The notes under the pieces were generated by a model. The model saw only the letters and a program-made list of their open reading frames with translations. It searched no databases and was not told where the DNA came from. Positions 8,972 to 16,492 of a stretch of 20,268 nucleotides of DNA are shown one piece after another (the first letter of the stretch is position 1; each line of letters opens with the position of its first letter). The position numbers were made by a program, and so were the translations under genes. Location of the stretch: assembly GCA_035534615.1 (NCBI GenBank), contig DATLRO010000030.1, positions 1 through 20,268 on the forward strand. The letters run 5' to 3'. The DNA comes from JAGWRA01 sp035534615. Its GTDB lineage: Bacteria; Acidobacteriota; Vicinamibacteria; Vicinamibacterales; CAVVIG01.

Positions 8972-9000
8972 TTGCCACTCCCCCTGCGACGTAATAAGCT
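8972..9000 (+). promoter_or_regulatory. Candidate leaderless promoter of the MBL-fold hydrolase gene
   Basis: TTGCCA (8972-8977) is followed after 17 bases by TAAGCT (8995-9000), and the ATG comes 9 bases later. An alternative -10, TAATAA (8992-8997), would leave a spacer of only 14. No Shine-Dalgarno sequence precedes the ATG. The match to the -10 consensus is weak; the main support is that the same -10 to start spacing occurs before other genes in this window. Confidence 0.3.
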
Positions 9001-9009
9001 CGAAGCCTC

Positions 9010-9810
9010 ATGCACGTCCGCTTCTGGGGCGTTCGTGGATCGGTGCCGTGGGCCACCACCGACTCGATAGGGTTCGGCTGCAACACGCCCTGCCTCGAAT
9101 GCCGGGACGAGCAGACGGGCGGCACCCTCGTACTCGACGCCGGGTCGGGCATCGTCGGCCTCGGCGAGGCGATGACCGGCGAGCCGGAGCCGGTTCCGAT
9201 CCTGCTGACCCACTATCACTGGGACCACCTCCAGGGCCTGCCCTTCTTCGGACCGCTCTTCAAACCGGGATGGACGCCGACGATCTGGGCGCCGGCGCTC
9301 TCCGACAGGTCGTCCGTCGAAGCGATCTTCGATTCGCCGTTCTTTCCCGTGCCGTACCGCCGGCTGCCGGCGCCGCCGCCGATCAGAATCGTGCAGCCGG
9401 GCGGGCTGCGCCTGGGGCCGTTCGACATCCGCGTCCAGCCGCTCAACCATCCGGGCGGCGCGTTCGCGTACCGGATTCGCGGCGCCGCGGGCGATCTCGT
9501 GTACGCGACCGATCACGAGTTCGGCGACGAGACGGTGGACCGTGCGCTCGGCGCGTTCATCGCCGGGGCGCGCGCGGTGGTCCTCGACGCGCATTTCACG
9601 CCCGACGAGCTCCCCGCGCACCGTGGCTGGGGCCACGGCGACTGGGCGCAGTGCGCGCGGTTCGCCGCCGCTCACGACGCCGGCCGCCTCTGGCTCTTCC
9701 ACCACAAGCCGGGCCGCAGCGACGACGCGCTCAAAGGCATCGAGACCGAGGCGCGCCGCATCTTCCCTGCCACCGACGCCGCCGGCGAAGGGATGACGTT
9801 CGTGATCTAG
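9010..9810 (+). CDS. MBL-fold metallo-hydrolase, PhnP-like
   Basis: A 266-residue soluble protein of the metallo-beta-lactamase superfamily. The start M-x-V-R-F-W-G-V-R-G-S-V-P, the G-C-N-T-P-C-L-E block and L-D-A-G-S-G-I are typical of the COG1235/PhnP-like branch. The metal site is THYHWDH (H68, H70, D72, H73), followed by a later H-P-G-G-A motif, A-T-D-H-E and L-F-H-H-K-P, which supply the remaining ligands of a binuclear site. The length fits the family. Members include phosphoribosyl cyclic phosphodiesterases and other phosphodiesterases, but many are uncharacterised, so the substrate is open. The gene is divergent from the glucosidase and convergent with the GlcG/HbpS-domain gene. It has no visible signal peptide, so it is cytoplasmic. 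Confidence 0.85.
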   Translation: MHVRFWGVRGSVPWATTDSIGFGCNTPCLECRDEQTGGTLVLDAGSGIVGLGEAMTGEPEPVPILLTHYHWDHLQGLPFFGPLFKPGWTPTIWAPALSDRSSVEAIFDSPFFPVPYRRLPAPPPIRIVQPGGLRLGPFDIRVQPLNHPGGAFAYRIRGAAGDLVYATDHEFGDETVDRALGAFIAGARAVVLDAHFTPDELPAHRGWGHGDWAQCARFAAAHDAGRLWLFHHKPGRSDDALKGIETEARRIFPATDAAGEGMTFVI

Positions 9811-9832
9811 GAAGCCCCGCTCTCCCGCGAGA

Positions 9833-9858
9833 GGGTTCCAGAGGTCCCAGTGGAACCC
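9833..9858. terminator. Hairpin between convergent genes
   Basis: GGGTTCCA (9833-9840) pairs perfectly with TGGAACCC (9851-9858) across a 10-base loop. It lies between the MBL stop (9810) and the minus-strand stop at 9870. A smaller hairpin (CTCTC-CCGC-GAGAG, 9820-9833 region) is just before it. There is no clear T-run on either strand, so intrinsic termination is plausible but not proven. Confidence 0.45.
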
Positions 9859-9869
9859 CCGGCACGCCC

Positions 9870-11606
9870 CTACTGCCCGAACTCCGGATGCCTCGGAAAC
9901 TTCGCGTACGGCAGCCGGACGACCTGTCCCTTGCTGTTGCGGATGACGCTGTTGTCCACGCGCAGAGCGTCGGGCGGATGGAACCCGTCGCTGCCGATCT
10001 GCGCCACGTAGTCGTCCTGGTCGACGCCGTCGCCGCTCACGCCCATGCCGCCCACGAGCTGCCCGTTCTTGTAGAGCGGCGTGCTGCCGGGGAACCAGAC
10101 GATCCCGCTCTGATTGAAGTAGCCCGGGTCGGCGCCGAGCGTCGGCCCTTCGGTGCACGGGTGCATCGAGTCGTAGACGAAGAGGTCGAACCACGGGCCG
10201 GGCGTCGGCCTGGCCCTGAGATCGATGCCGGGCGGGAACAGCGGCTGCCCGCCGAAGCTGATCGTCCGGGCGGTGATCGCCCAGCCCTGGCCGGCCGGCG
10301 GATCGGGCTCCCAGGTGTAGTCGTCGTAGGGGTTGCTCTCCACGTAGCTCTTCAGCACCTCGTAGCCGTCCCGGGTGCTGAAGTAGTACGCGTTGCGCGC
10401 CTTGGTGATCGCCGTATCGATCGAGAAGATCGTGGCGTCCGGCATGCGATAGGCCGCGAGGATGTTGCCCGATTCGTCGGAGATCGAGATGACCATGCGC
10501 GTCGGCTGGCTGATCGGCAGCCGGATCTGCGCGCGGGTCCGGAGGGCCACCGCGACCGCCTGATCGACGAGGCGCCGCACGTCGTCGATCGTCAGGGCGC
10601 CCGTCGTGCTCCCCCGCGGGCCGATCAGGTAGTTCTCCGGCGCCTGCTGGCCGCCGCGCGGCAGGACGATCAGATGGCCGTCGCTGAACCGGCCGGGCGC
10701 CGCGCCCGGCGGCAGGGTCTTCAGCGTGGAGCGGATGCACGGGATGTCGGGGCACGTGCTGAAGAACGGCAGGCGGATGCCGTTGATGAACACCGCCCCC
10801 GGCGCGCCCAGCGGTTCGGCGAAGTCGATGCCGCGCCCCGAGCCGGCGGCGGCGAGCGTGGCGGCGTACTCCGCCAGGTCCGGAGCGACGCCCGCTACGC
10901 CCACGCCGCCAATCAGCTTGCCGCCCCGGTAGATGGGGATGCCGCCCGGGTCGACCGGGACCGTCGACGGATCGCTCTGGCCCGAGTCGAGCACGTCCGA
11001 CTTGCCGGTCGTGATGCCGACCGAGGGCAGATCGTGGCCGTTCAGATCCGTCATCGGGCCGCCCCGCGCGCAGCCGCTGGTGTTTCCCGGGTGGCAGGGC
11101 AGCGCCGGCAGCCCCGGGATCGTGCCGAAGGTCCCCGCGATCGACCGCGGCAGCACCACCGGCTGATTGAAGATGTTCTGGCCGGCCGGCGCCACCGCGC
11201 AGCCACGGTTGGTATTCTCGATGCCGTACAGCGGGGCCACCGGGGTGTTCCGGACGCCGGGCGGGAAGTGGATGCCGCTGATGAAGCGGACCGTGCGGGA
11301 CGAGAGCGGCGCCTGATCGTTCGAGAAGAACGCGCCCGTGCGCGCCAGGCTCACCGCGATGTCGGGCGTCTGCTCCGCCGCGTCGGGCCGCACGTACACG
11401 CCGAGGATGGCGCCGTTGCGATCGACGACGGCCACCGCCATCGTGGAACTGTCGAGGGCCGTGGCGGCCACGTTCAGGATGGCCCGGACGTCGTCGGCCG
11501 TCAGGATGGCCGCAGGGCCGCCGACGTTGGCGGTCGGCGTGTTCTGCGACAGCAGCGGAACGACGGCAGACACGAATACCAGAATCGTAATTGCCGTGCG
11601 GCGCAT
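9870..11606 (-). CDS. Exported protein with two GlcG/HbpS-type (DUF336) haem-binding-like domains
   Basis: The 578-residue product begins with a signal peptide (hydrophobic 5-19, cleavage near L-L-S-Q). It then has two copies of the GlcG/HbpS fold. Copy 1 (about 34-250) starts LTADDVRAIL and ends with K-L-I-G-G-V-G-V-A-G. Copy 2 (about 338-545) starts LTIDDVRRLV and ends with Q-L-V-G-G-M-G-V-S-G. Each has a V-V-D/S-D-x-x-G-x-I-L-x-x-Y/Y-R-x-P-D-A strand and an A-x-x-x-A-R-x-A-x-x-F/Y-S helix. Single-domain relatives are about 140 residues, so both copies carry long insertions, and copy 1 has several cysteines (including L-P-C-H and S-G-C-A-R). HbpS relatives bind haem; whether this one does cannot be told from sequence. 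It is transcribed alone, divergently from the cyclase gene. Confidence 0.82.
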   Translation of the reverse strand: MRRTAITILVFVSAVVPLLSQNTPTANVGGPAAILTADDVRAILNVAATALDSSTMAVAVVDRNGAILGVYVRPDAAEQTPDIAVSLARTGAFFSNDQAPLSSRTVRFISGIHFPPGVRNTPVAPLYGIENTNRGCAVAPAGQNIFNQPVVLPRSIAGTFGTIPGLPALPCHPGNTSGCARGGPMTDLNGHDLPSVGITTGKSDVLDSGQSDPSTVPVDPGGIPIYRGGKLIGGVGVAGVAPDLAEYAATLAAAGSGRGIDFAEPLGAPGAVFINGIRLPFFSTCPDIPCIRSTLKTLPPGAAPGRFSDGHLIVLPRGGQQAPENYLIGPRGSTTGALTIDDVRRLVDQAVAVALRTRAQIRLPISQPTRMVISISDESGNILAAYRMPDATIFSIDTAITKARNAYYFSTRDGYEVLKSYVESNPYDDYTWEPDPPAGQGWAITARTISFGGQPLFPPGIDLRARPTPGPWFDLFVYDSMHPCTEGPTLGADPGYFNQSGIVWFPGSTPLYKNGQLVGGMGVSGDGVDQDDYVAQIGSDGFHPPDALRVDNSVIRNSKGQVVRLPYAKFPRHPEFGQ

Positions 11607-11619
11607 GGAGGCCTATAGT
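11591..11619 (+). promoter_or_regulatory. Promoter of the CHASE2 adenylate cyclase gene (leaderless)
   Basis: TTGCCG (11591-11596), a 17-base spacer, then TATAGT (11614-11619), which is close to the sigma-70 consensus. The GTG start at 11628 is only 8 bases after the -10, so transcription should begin at or next to the start codon. The -35 lies inside the first codons of the divergent gene (start 11606). Confidence 0.55.
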
Positions 11620-11620
11620 A
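11615..11620 (-). promoter_or_regulatory. Candidate opposing -10 for the GlcG/HbpS-domain gene
   Basis: Read on the minus strand the same bases give TACTAT, 8 bases before the ATG at 11606, with no Shine-Dalgarno sequence between them. No good -35 is seen at the expected distance, so this is weaker than the plus-strand promoter that it overlaps. Confidence 0.25.
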
Positions 11621-11627
11621 TCGGACC

Positions 11628-13706
11628 GTGCGCAAGGTTGTCGCCGGTTTTCTGATCGGCCTCACGGCGGCGGCGACGGTGCTCGTGGCGAATGCGTGGT
11701 GGTCCGCGGCCGCGGGCGGCACGGCACGCAATCCGCTCGACACCATCGAGCTGAAGACGTACGACTGGCGCATGGCCCGCACGGCGCGGCCCGACACCGC
11801 GCGCAAGGACATCGCGCTCGTCGCCATCGACGAGTACTCGCTCCGCAACCTCGAAAAGAACGCCGGCCGATGGCCATGGCCGCGCGCCGTCCACTCGATG
11901 CTCATCGACTATCTCGCCAGAGCACCGGCGAAGGTCATCGCGTACGACGTGGATTTCGCGGACCCCGACACGCGCCGCGGCTTTCCGTTCGGCGGCAGCA
12001 CCTGGTCCGGCGCCGAGTCGGATCAGGCGCTCGTCGACTCGGTCAAGGCGGCCGGCAACGTCATTCTGCTGGCCGATGCCACCTACGAGGCGGCGTCCGG
12101 TGCGTCGCACGGCCTGCAGGACGCCGGGTTCAGGCTCGACGCCCCGGGAATCCTCGAGCGCCGCGTCGTGTTCCCTCCCTTCGCGAAGCTCGCGGCGGTC
12201 GCCTCCGGCCTGGGGCACAACCTGTTCATGCTCGACGCCGACGGTCCGCTGCGCCACACCGTGCCGTTCGTCAGGACCGGCCGGATCGCGATCCCGTCGC
12301 TCGGCCTGGCCGCGGCGCTGCGCCAGGCCGGCATCAGGCCCGACCAGGTCCGGCTCGACGGCCGGATGCTGCATCTCGGCAACCGCGTCATGCCGCTCCA
12401 GTGGCGGCACGTGCAGACCGCGAAGGGCGTCACGAGCTTTCTCTGGGGCCTGATCAACTTTCATGGACCGGCGCTGCTGGCCGATCTGAAGACGCACACG
12501 TATCCGACGTACTCGTTCTACGATCTCGAGTACTCCGAGGAGCAGATCCTCGCCGGCGTGAAGCCGAACATCGACCCCTCGGTGTTCCGGAACAAGATCG
12601 TCTTCGTCGGCGTCACCGCGACCGGGCTGTACGACGTGTTCGAGACGCCGTTCGCGCACGGCAGGATGCCGGGCATCCAGGTGCACGCCGCCGTGGCCGA
12701 CGACCTGCTGTCGGGGCGCTTCATGTGGCCGGCCAGCAGGGGCGTCCGGATCGCGACCGTCCTGGGGGCCGGTCTCCTGATCGGCGTCGCCGCGACGATG
12801 GTGCCGGCCTGGTGGGCTACCGGCGTCGCGCTGCTGGCGATGGCGCTGTTCGGGTGGGTCGCCACCCGCCTGTTCGCCGGCGGCTACTGGCTGAACGTCA
12901 CGCAGCCCGGGCTCACCGGCGCCTTCGCGCTGTTCGGCGGCGTCGGGTATCAGTACTTCGTCGAAGGGCGCGAGAAGCGCGAGATGAAGAAGCTGTTCGG
13001 TCAGTACGTCTCGCGCGACGTCTACGACCAGCTCGTCGCGAACCCCGCGTTGGCGCGCCTCGGCGGGCAGCGGCGCGAGATGACCGTCCTGTTCTCCGAC
13101 ATCCGCGGGTTCACCACCGTCTCCGAGCGCGGCCAGCCCGAAGACATCGTCCATCTGCTGAACGAGTACTTCACCCGCATGGTGGAGATCGTGTTCCACC
13201 ACAAGGGCACGGTCGACAAGTTCGTCGGCGACATGGTCATGGCCCTGTTCGGCGCACCGCTCGACGATCCGCATCACGCCGACCACGCGGTCGAGGCGGC
13301 GCTCGACATGATCGCGGAACTGGAACGACTGAACGCCAGGTGGGAGGCGCACGGGCGGCCGCGGATCGACATCGGCATCGGCATCAACACCGGACCGATG
13401 ATCGCCGGCAACATCGGGTCGGAGCAGATCATGAGCTATACCGTGATCGGCGACGCCGTGAACCTCGGCTCCCGGCTCGAGTCGCTGAACAAGCAGTACG
13501 GCACGCACATCATCATCAGCGATGCCACCCGGGCCCGCCTGACCGGGGCCTACACGTTCAGGCCGCTCGGCGACGTCGTCGTCAAGGGGAAGACACAGCC
13601 GGTGGCGATCTTCGAGCTCGTCGGCCGGGCGACGCCGCCCGCCGACCCGTCAATCGTCCTGCGGCCGGCGGAGCCGGCCCCCATGAAAGATGAGGCTGGG
13701 GTATGA
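11628..13706 (+). CDS. CHASE2-domain class III adenylate cyclase (membrane)
   Basis: A 692-residue membrane cyclase. TM1 (4-25) is followed by an extracytoplasmic CHASE2 sensor (about 30-350; I-A-L-V-A-I-D-E-Y-S ... W-P-W-P-R, K-I-V-F-V-G-V-T-A-T-G-L-Y-D), then three membrane segments (about 365-445) and a cytoplasmic class III catalytic domain. Key residues are visible: metal Asp D491 (F-S-D-I-R-G-F-T) and D535 (V-G-D), adenine-selecting Lys K531, Thr T605 (Y-T-V-I-G-D), transition-state Asn N612 and Arg R616. Lys plus Thr is the class IIIb pattern, so ATP is the expected substrate and bicarbonate stimulation is possible. The start is GTG with a -10 only 8 bases upstream. Its stop overlaps the M48 gene as ATGA. 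The nearby cNMP-domain channel (14894-16399) is a plausible target of the product. Confidence 0.92.
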   Translation: MRKVVAGFLIGLTAAATVLVANAWWSAAAGGTARNPLDTIELKTYDWRMARTARPDTARKDIALVAIDEYSLRNLEKNAGRWPWPRAVHSMLIDYLARAPAKVIAYDVDFADPDTRRGFPFGGSTWSGAESDQALVDSVKAAGNVILLADATYEAASGASHGLQDAGFRLDAPGILERRVVFPPFAKLAAVASGLGHNLFMLDADGPLRHTVPFVRTGRIAIPSLGLAAALRQAGIRPDQVRLDGRMLHLGNRVMPLQWRHVQTAKGVTSFLWGLINFHGPALLADLKTHTYPTYSFYDLEYSEEQILAGVKPNIDPSVFRNKIVFVGVTATGLYDVFETPFAHGRMPGIQVHAAVADDLLSGRFMWPASRGVRIATVLGAGLLIGVAATMVPAWWATGVALLAMALFGWVATRLFAGGYWLNVTQPGLTGAFALFGGVGYQYFVEGREKREMKKLFGQYVSRDVYDQLVANPALARLGGQRREMTVLFSDIRGFTTVSERGQPEDIVHLLNEYFTRMVEIVFHHKGTVDKFVGDMVMALFGAPLDDPHHADHAVEAALDMIAELERLNARWEAHGRPRIDIGIGINTGPMIAGNIGSEQIMSYTVIGDAVNLGSRLESLNKQYGTHIIISDATRARLTGAYTFRPLGDVVVKGKTQPVAIFELVGRATPPADPSIVLRPAEPAPMKDEAGV

Positions 13707-14827
13707 AGGGTGTGGTCCTCGGTCTGGTGTTTCTCGGGCTGTGCACCCCCGCGTATGCGCAGTTCGGCGGCCTGCTGCAGAGGGCGGAGCAGGTCGCCCA
13801 GGCCAAGAAGAAGATCGACGACCTGAATGTCACCGAGAAGGAGGAGATCCAGATCGGACAGCAGGTCAGCGCGAAGATCCGCCAGCGGTTCGGCGTCGTC
13901 CAGGATCCGGCCGTCACGACGTATGTGACGCTGGTCGGCATGCTGCTGGCCAGGGCGTCCGCCCGGCCGAACCTGCCCTGGCAGTTCGTCGTCCTCGACA
14001 CCGACGGCGTCAACGCCTTCGCGGCCCCCGGCGGCATCATCCACATCACGCGCGGGGCGCTCGGCCTCATTCACAACGAGGCGGAGCTGGCGGGCGTGCT
14101 CGGCCACGAGATCACCCACGTCGCGCACAGGCACACCGTCAACGCCATCCGGAAGAACAGACTGGTGCAGCTCGGCACGCACGAGGCACTGAAGGACCGC
14201 GCCCAGTTCCTCGAGAAGGTCGCGGACAAGACGTACGACTTCGTCCTCGAGAACGCGTTCGACCGTCACGACGAGCTCGACGCCGACAAGGGCGCGGTCG
14301 CGCTGACCCGCAAGCTCGGCTACGCCCCGTCGGGCCTCGCCGACTTCCTCGAGCGCCTCGATCAGCGCAACCAGGGCATGGCGATGCGCAACGGCTGGTT
14401 CAGGTCGCATCCGGCGACGCAGGAGCGCATCGAGAAGATCCGCGCCCTCGTCGGATCGGAGACCGGGGCCACCGTGGAGGCCCGATACAAGGCGAACGTC
14501 TCGTACCAGGCGACGCCGCTCACGCAGATCGCGACGGTCGTGGCGGGGTCGGCCGGCCTCGCCGGCTCCAGCTCGAATGCGCGGAACGGGAACGGCAAGG
14601 AGAAAAAGGCGGACCAGCCGAAGGCCGAGAAGAAGAAGGGCTTCGGGCTCGCGAATCTGCAGGCCAGCCTGTCGCCTGAGAGCCAGTCGGCGCAGGTGTC
14701 GGCCTCGGGCGGTGCCCGTGGACTCGGGCCGGACGTCGCCGCGAAGGGCGGCCCCGACCCGAACATCGTGGTCGTCACGGTGACGAACGCCGAGCTCGCG
14801 GCGTTCAAGAAGGGGATTCACGACTGA
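13703..14827 (+). CDS. Exported M48-family zinc metalloprotease
   Basis: The 374-residue product has a signal peptide with cleavage expected at A-Y-A/Q (residue 19). The peptidase domain carries HEITH (H135, E136, H139) inside L-G-H-E-I-T-H-V-A-H-R-H, and the third zinc ligand E191 in D-E-L-D-A-D. The D-T-D-G-V-N-A-F-A-A-P-G-G-I strand before it is typical of periplasmic M48 proteases (BepA/LoiP type), which act on misfolded envelope proteins. The C-terminal part (about 280-374) is low complexity, with a Lys-rich segment around 296-312 and no visible TPR repeats, unlike BepA. Its ATG overlaps the cyclase stop by four bases, so the two are co-transcribed and probably translationally coupled. 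The protease target is unknown. Confidence 0.9.
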   Translation: MKGVVLGLVFLGLCTPAYAQFGGLLQRAEQVAQAKKKIDDLNVTEKEEIQIGQQVSAKIRQRFGVVQDPAVTTYVTLVGMLLARASARPNLPWQFVVLDTDGVNAFAAPGGIIHITRGALGLIHNEAELAGVLGHEITHVAHRHTVNAIRKNRLVQLGTHEALKDRAQFLEKVADKTYDFVLENAFDRHDELDADKGAVALTRKLGYAPSGLADFLERLDQRNQGMAMRNGWFRSHPATQERIEKIRALVGSETGATVEARYKANVSYQATPLTQIATVVAGSAGLAGSSSNARNGNGKEKKADQPKAEKKKGFGLANLQASLSPESQSAQVSASGGARGLGPDVAAKGGPDPNIVVVTVTNAELAAFKKGIHD

Positions 14828-14893
14828 CGCGGAACGCCGGCTCGGACACGAGAAGGGCCCTCCCTCCTGCGTACCTCCTGCGCCGGCGCTCGC
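14828..14893. other. Short gap between convergent genes
   Basis: 66 bases between the M48 stop and the channel stop. It contains a self-complementary AGGGCCCT and two CGCCGGC-type palindromes that could pair over a long loop, but no T-run and no convincing terminator. Confidence 0.3.
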
Positions 14894-16399
14894 TCACATG
14901 CCGAGCTGGAAGAACGCCCGCAGCCGCTGCAGCATGCCGGCCTGCGTCCGCCCGGCCTGCGCTGGCTCCGGCGTGGTGCCGGGCCGTTGCTCGTTGGCGA
15001 TCTGCCGCTGTGCGAGCAGCTCGCTCAACCGGCCCAGGACGTCGGGATTCTCGTGAACGAGGCTGGCGAAGGCCGTCTTGGGAATCTCGATCGCCTCGAC
15101 CTCTTCGTCCAGCGCCACCACGGTCGCCGAGCGCGGCTCTCCGGTCAGCGCCGACATCTCGCCGAAACAGTCGCCGGCGCCCAGTTCCGCCACCACGGAG
15201 GTCAGGCCGTCGTGCGCCATCCGCACGGCGACCCGGCCGCGCACGACCAGGAACATCGAATCGCCCGGGGCCCCCTGCTCGATGATCTGCTCCGTGGCGG
15301 AGAACAGGACGACCGGGCTCTCGCGCAGAAGGCCCTCGACCTGCCCGGCGGTCAGGAACCCGAAGATGGGATGGCCCTGCAGCGCCCGCCCCGCGACGGC
15401 GCGGGCGCGCTCGGCGGCCCGATCGGGCCTGGGCTGATAGACGGTGACGATCGGGAACGGAATCTCCATGCCGGCCCGGCGCACCGCATACCAGCAGTGC
15501 GAACGCAGGTCGCTCAGCACGCGGTTGAAGATCGCGTGATCGTCGATCCAGACCTTGATCTCGTAGGTGACGGCGGAGTCGGCGAACTCCTTGACGTAGA
15601 CGATCGGCGCCGGTTCCCGGCAGACGCCGGTCACGCCGACGGCGGCCGCGCGCAGCACCTTCTGCGCGCGGGCGGGCGGCACGTCGTAATGGAGGCCGAT
15701 CGTCGCGTGGACGGCGTGCTTCGGCGTCGGCATCACGAAGTTCGTGATGGTGTTGCTGACGATGCTGCTGTTCGGGACGTCGATCAGCACATCGTCGGTC
15801 GTCACCAGCCGGGTGGAACGCCACGAGACCTCCACCACGCGCCCGTGCGTGCCGTCCACGAGCAGCCAGTCGCCGGTCGAGAACGGCCGCTCGAAATGAA
15901 GTGCGATGCCGGCGAGGAGGTTGCTCAGCAGGTTCTGCAGCGCGAGGCCCAGAATGATCGCGACGACGCCCGACCCGGCCAGGAGCCCGGGCACCTTCAC
16001 GCCGTAGACGTACTGCAGCACGACCAGCGCCGCGACCAGCAGCACGATGATGGCGGTCGTGTCGGCCAGCACCCGCGGCGCGTCGCCGCCGGGCCCGCCG
16101 CGCCGCGACCGCTTCCACAGCAGGCGATTGAGGAGGGTGATGACCGGAAACGCGGCGAGCATCAGCGCCGCCGCCGCCAGCTGGCGCTGCAGCGCGTCCA
16201 CGAGCGGCGCTCGCCAGGCGGAGCACTCAATCCCGACGAGCACGCCCGTCACGATCGCCAGCAGGTGGAAGGTGACGCCGAAGCTCACGGCCCACCAGCG
16301 ACGCAGCACCTGGGCGGCCGCCACGAGGACCACGTAGACCGCGGCGGTCGCGCCCACAATGAGGAGCGCGTCGTGCAGGGACGGAGCTGGACCGGTCAT
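14894..16399 (-). CDS. MscS-superfamily channel with C-terminal cyclic-nucleotide-binding domain (bCNG type)
   Basis: A 501-residue membrane protein. Hydrophobic segments lie at about 8-30, 40-57, 72-92 and 112-130. The Gly/Ala-rich MscS pore helix region (about 135-166; L-G-L-A-L-Q-N-L-L-S-N-L-L-A-G-I) follows, then the MscS beta domain (F-S-T-G-D-W ... V-P-N-S-S-I). A cNMP-binding domain occupies about 346-465. Its phosphate-binding cassette, F-G-E-M-S-A-L-T-G-E-P-R-S-A-T (412-426), keeps E414 and R423, which contact the ribose and the cyclic phosphate. Known members of this architecture (bCNG channels) are gated by cyclic nucleotide rather than mainly by tension. The gene has its own strong promoter (TTGACA, GATAAT). 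It converges on the cyclase-protease pair, which supplies an obvious source of cAMP. Confidence 0.92.
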   Translation of the reverse strand: MTGPAPSLHDALLIVGATAAVYVVLVAAAQVLRRWWAVSFGVTFHLLAIVTGVLVGIECSAWRAPLVDALQRQLAAAALMLAAFPVITLLNRLLWKRSRRGGPGGDAPRVLADTTAIIVLLVAALVVLQYVYGVKVPGLLAGSGVVAIILGLALQNLLSNLLAGIALHFERPFSTGDWLLVDGTHGRVVEVSWRSTRLVTTDDVLIDVPNSSIVSNTITNFVMPTPKHAVHATIGLHYDVPPARAQKVLRAAAVGVTGVCREPAPIVYVKEFADSAVTYEIKVWIDDHAIFNRVLSDLRSHCWYAVRRAGMEIPFPIVTVYQPRPDRAAERARAVAGRALQGHPIFGFLTAGQVEGLLRESPVVLFSATEQIIEQGAPGDSMFLVVRGRVAVRMAHDGLTSVVAELGAGDCFGEMSALTGEPRSATVVALDEEVEAIEIPKTAFASLVHENPDVLGRLSELLAQRQIANEQRPGTTPEPAQAGRTQAGMLQRLRAFFQLGM

Positions 16400-16408
16400 C
16401 GCGGCCTG

Positions 16409-16436
16409 ATTATCGCTCGGGCGGCGCGCTTGTCAA
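16409..16436 (-). promoter_or_regulatory. Promoter of the cNMP-gated channel gene (leaderless)
   Basis: On the minus strand a perfect -35 TTGACA (16436-16431) is separated by 16 bases from GATAAT (16414-16409), and the ATG at 16399 follows 9 bases later. No Shine-Dalgarno sequence is present, so a leaderless or almost leaderless mRNA is expected. It is the best sigma-70-like promoter in the window. Confidence 0.65.
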
Positions 16437-16492
16437 CGATCATGACCTGCCGCGCGTCTTCCGGACCACCTGAAGCCTGAGATGAGAAGCAT

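Noticed and set aside
6273..11618. Very long plus-strand open frame spanning the glucosidase, MBL and GlcG/HbpS-domain genes
   Set aside because: It crosses three recognisable genes on both strands and has the same low-information Arg-rich composition; a shadow of GC-rich third positions.
11613..13508. Minus-strand frame opposite the cyclase
   Set aside because: The plus strand holds an intact cyclase with all catalytic residues; the minus product shows no motif.
16431..16445. GTCA-N7-TGAC dyad overlapping the -35 of the channel promoter, considered as a CRP-type operator
   Set aside because: The half-sites do not match TGTGA/TCACA and the spacing differs; a four-base dyad is expected by chance.
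14987..16480. Plus-strand frame opposite the channel gene
   Set aside because: The minus strand has a full MscS plus cNMP domain; the plus product is a composition artefact.
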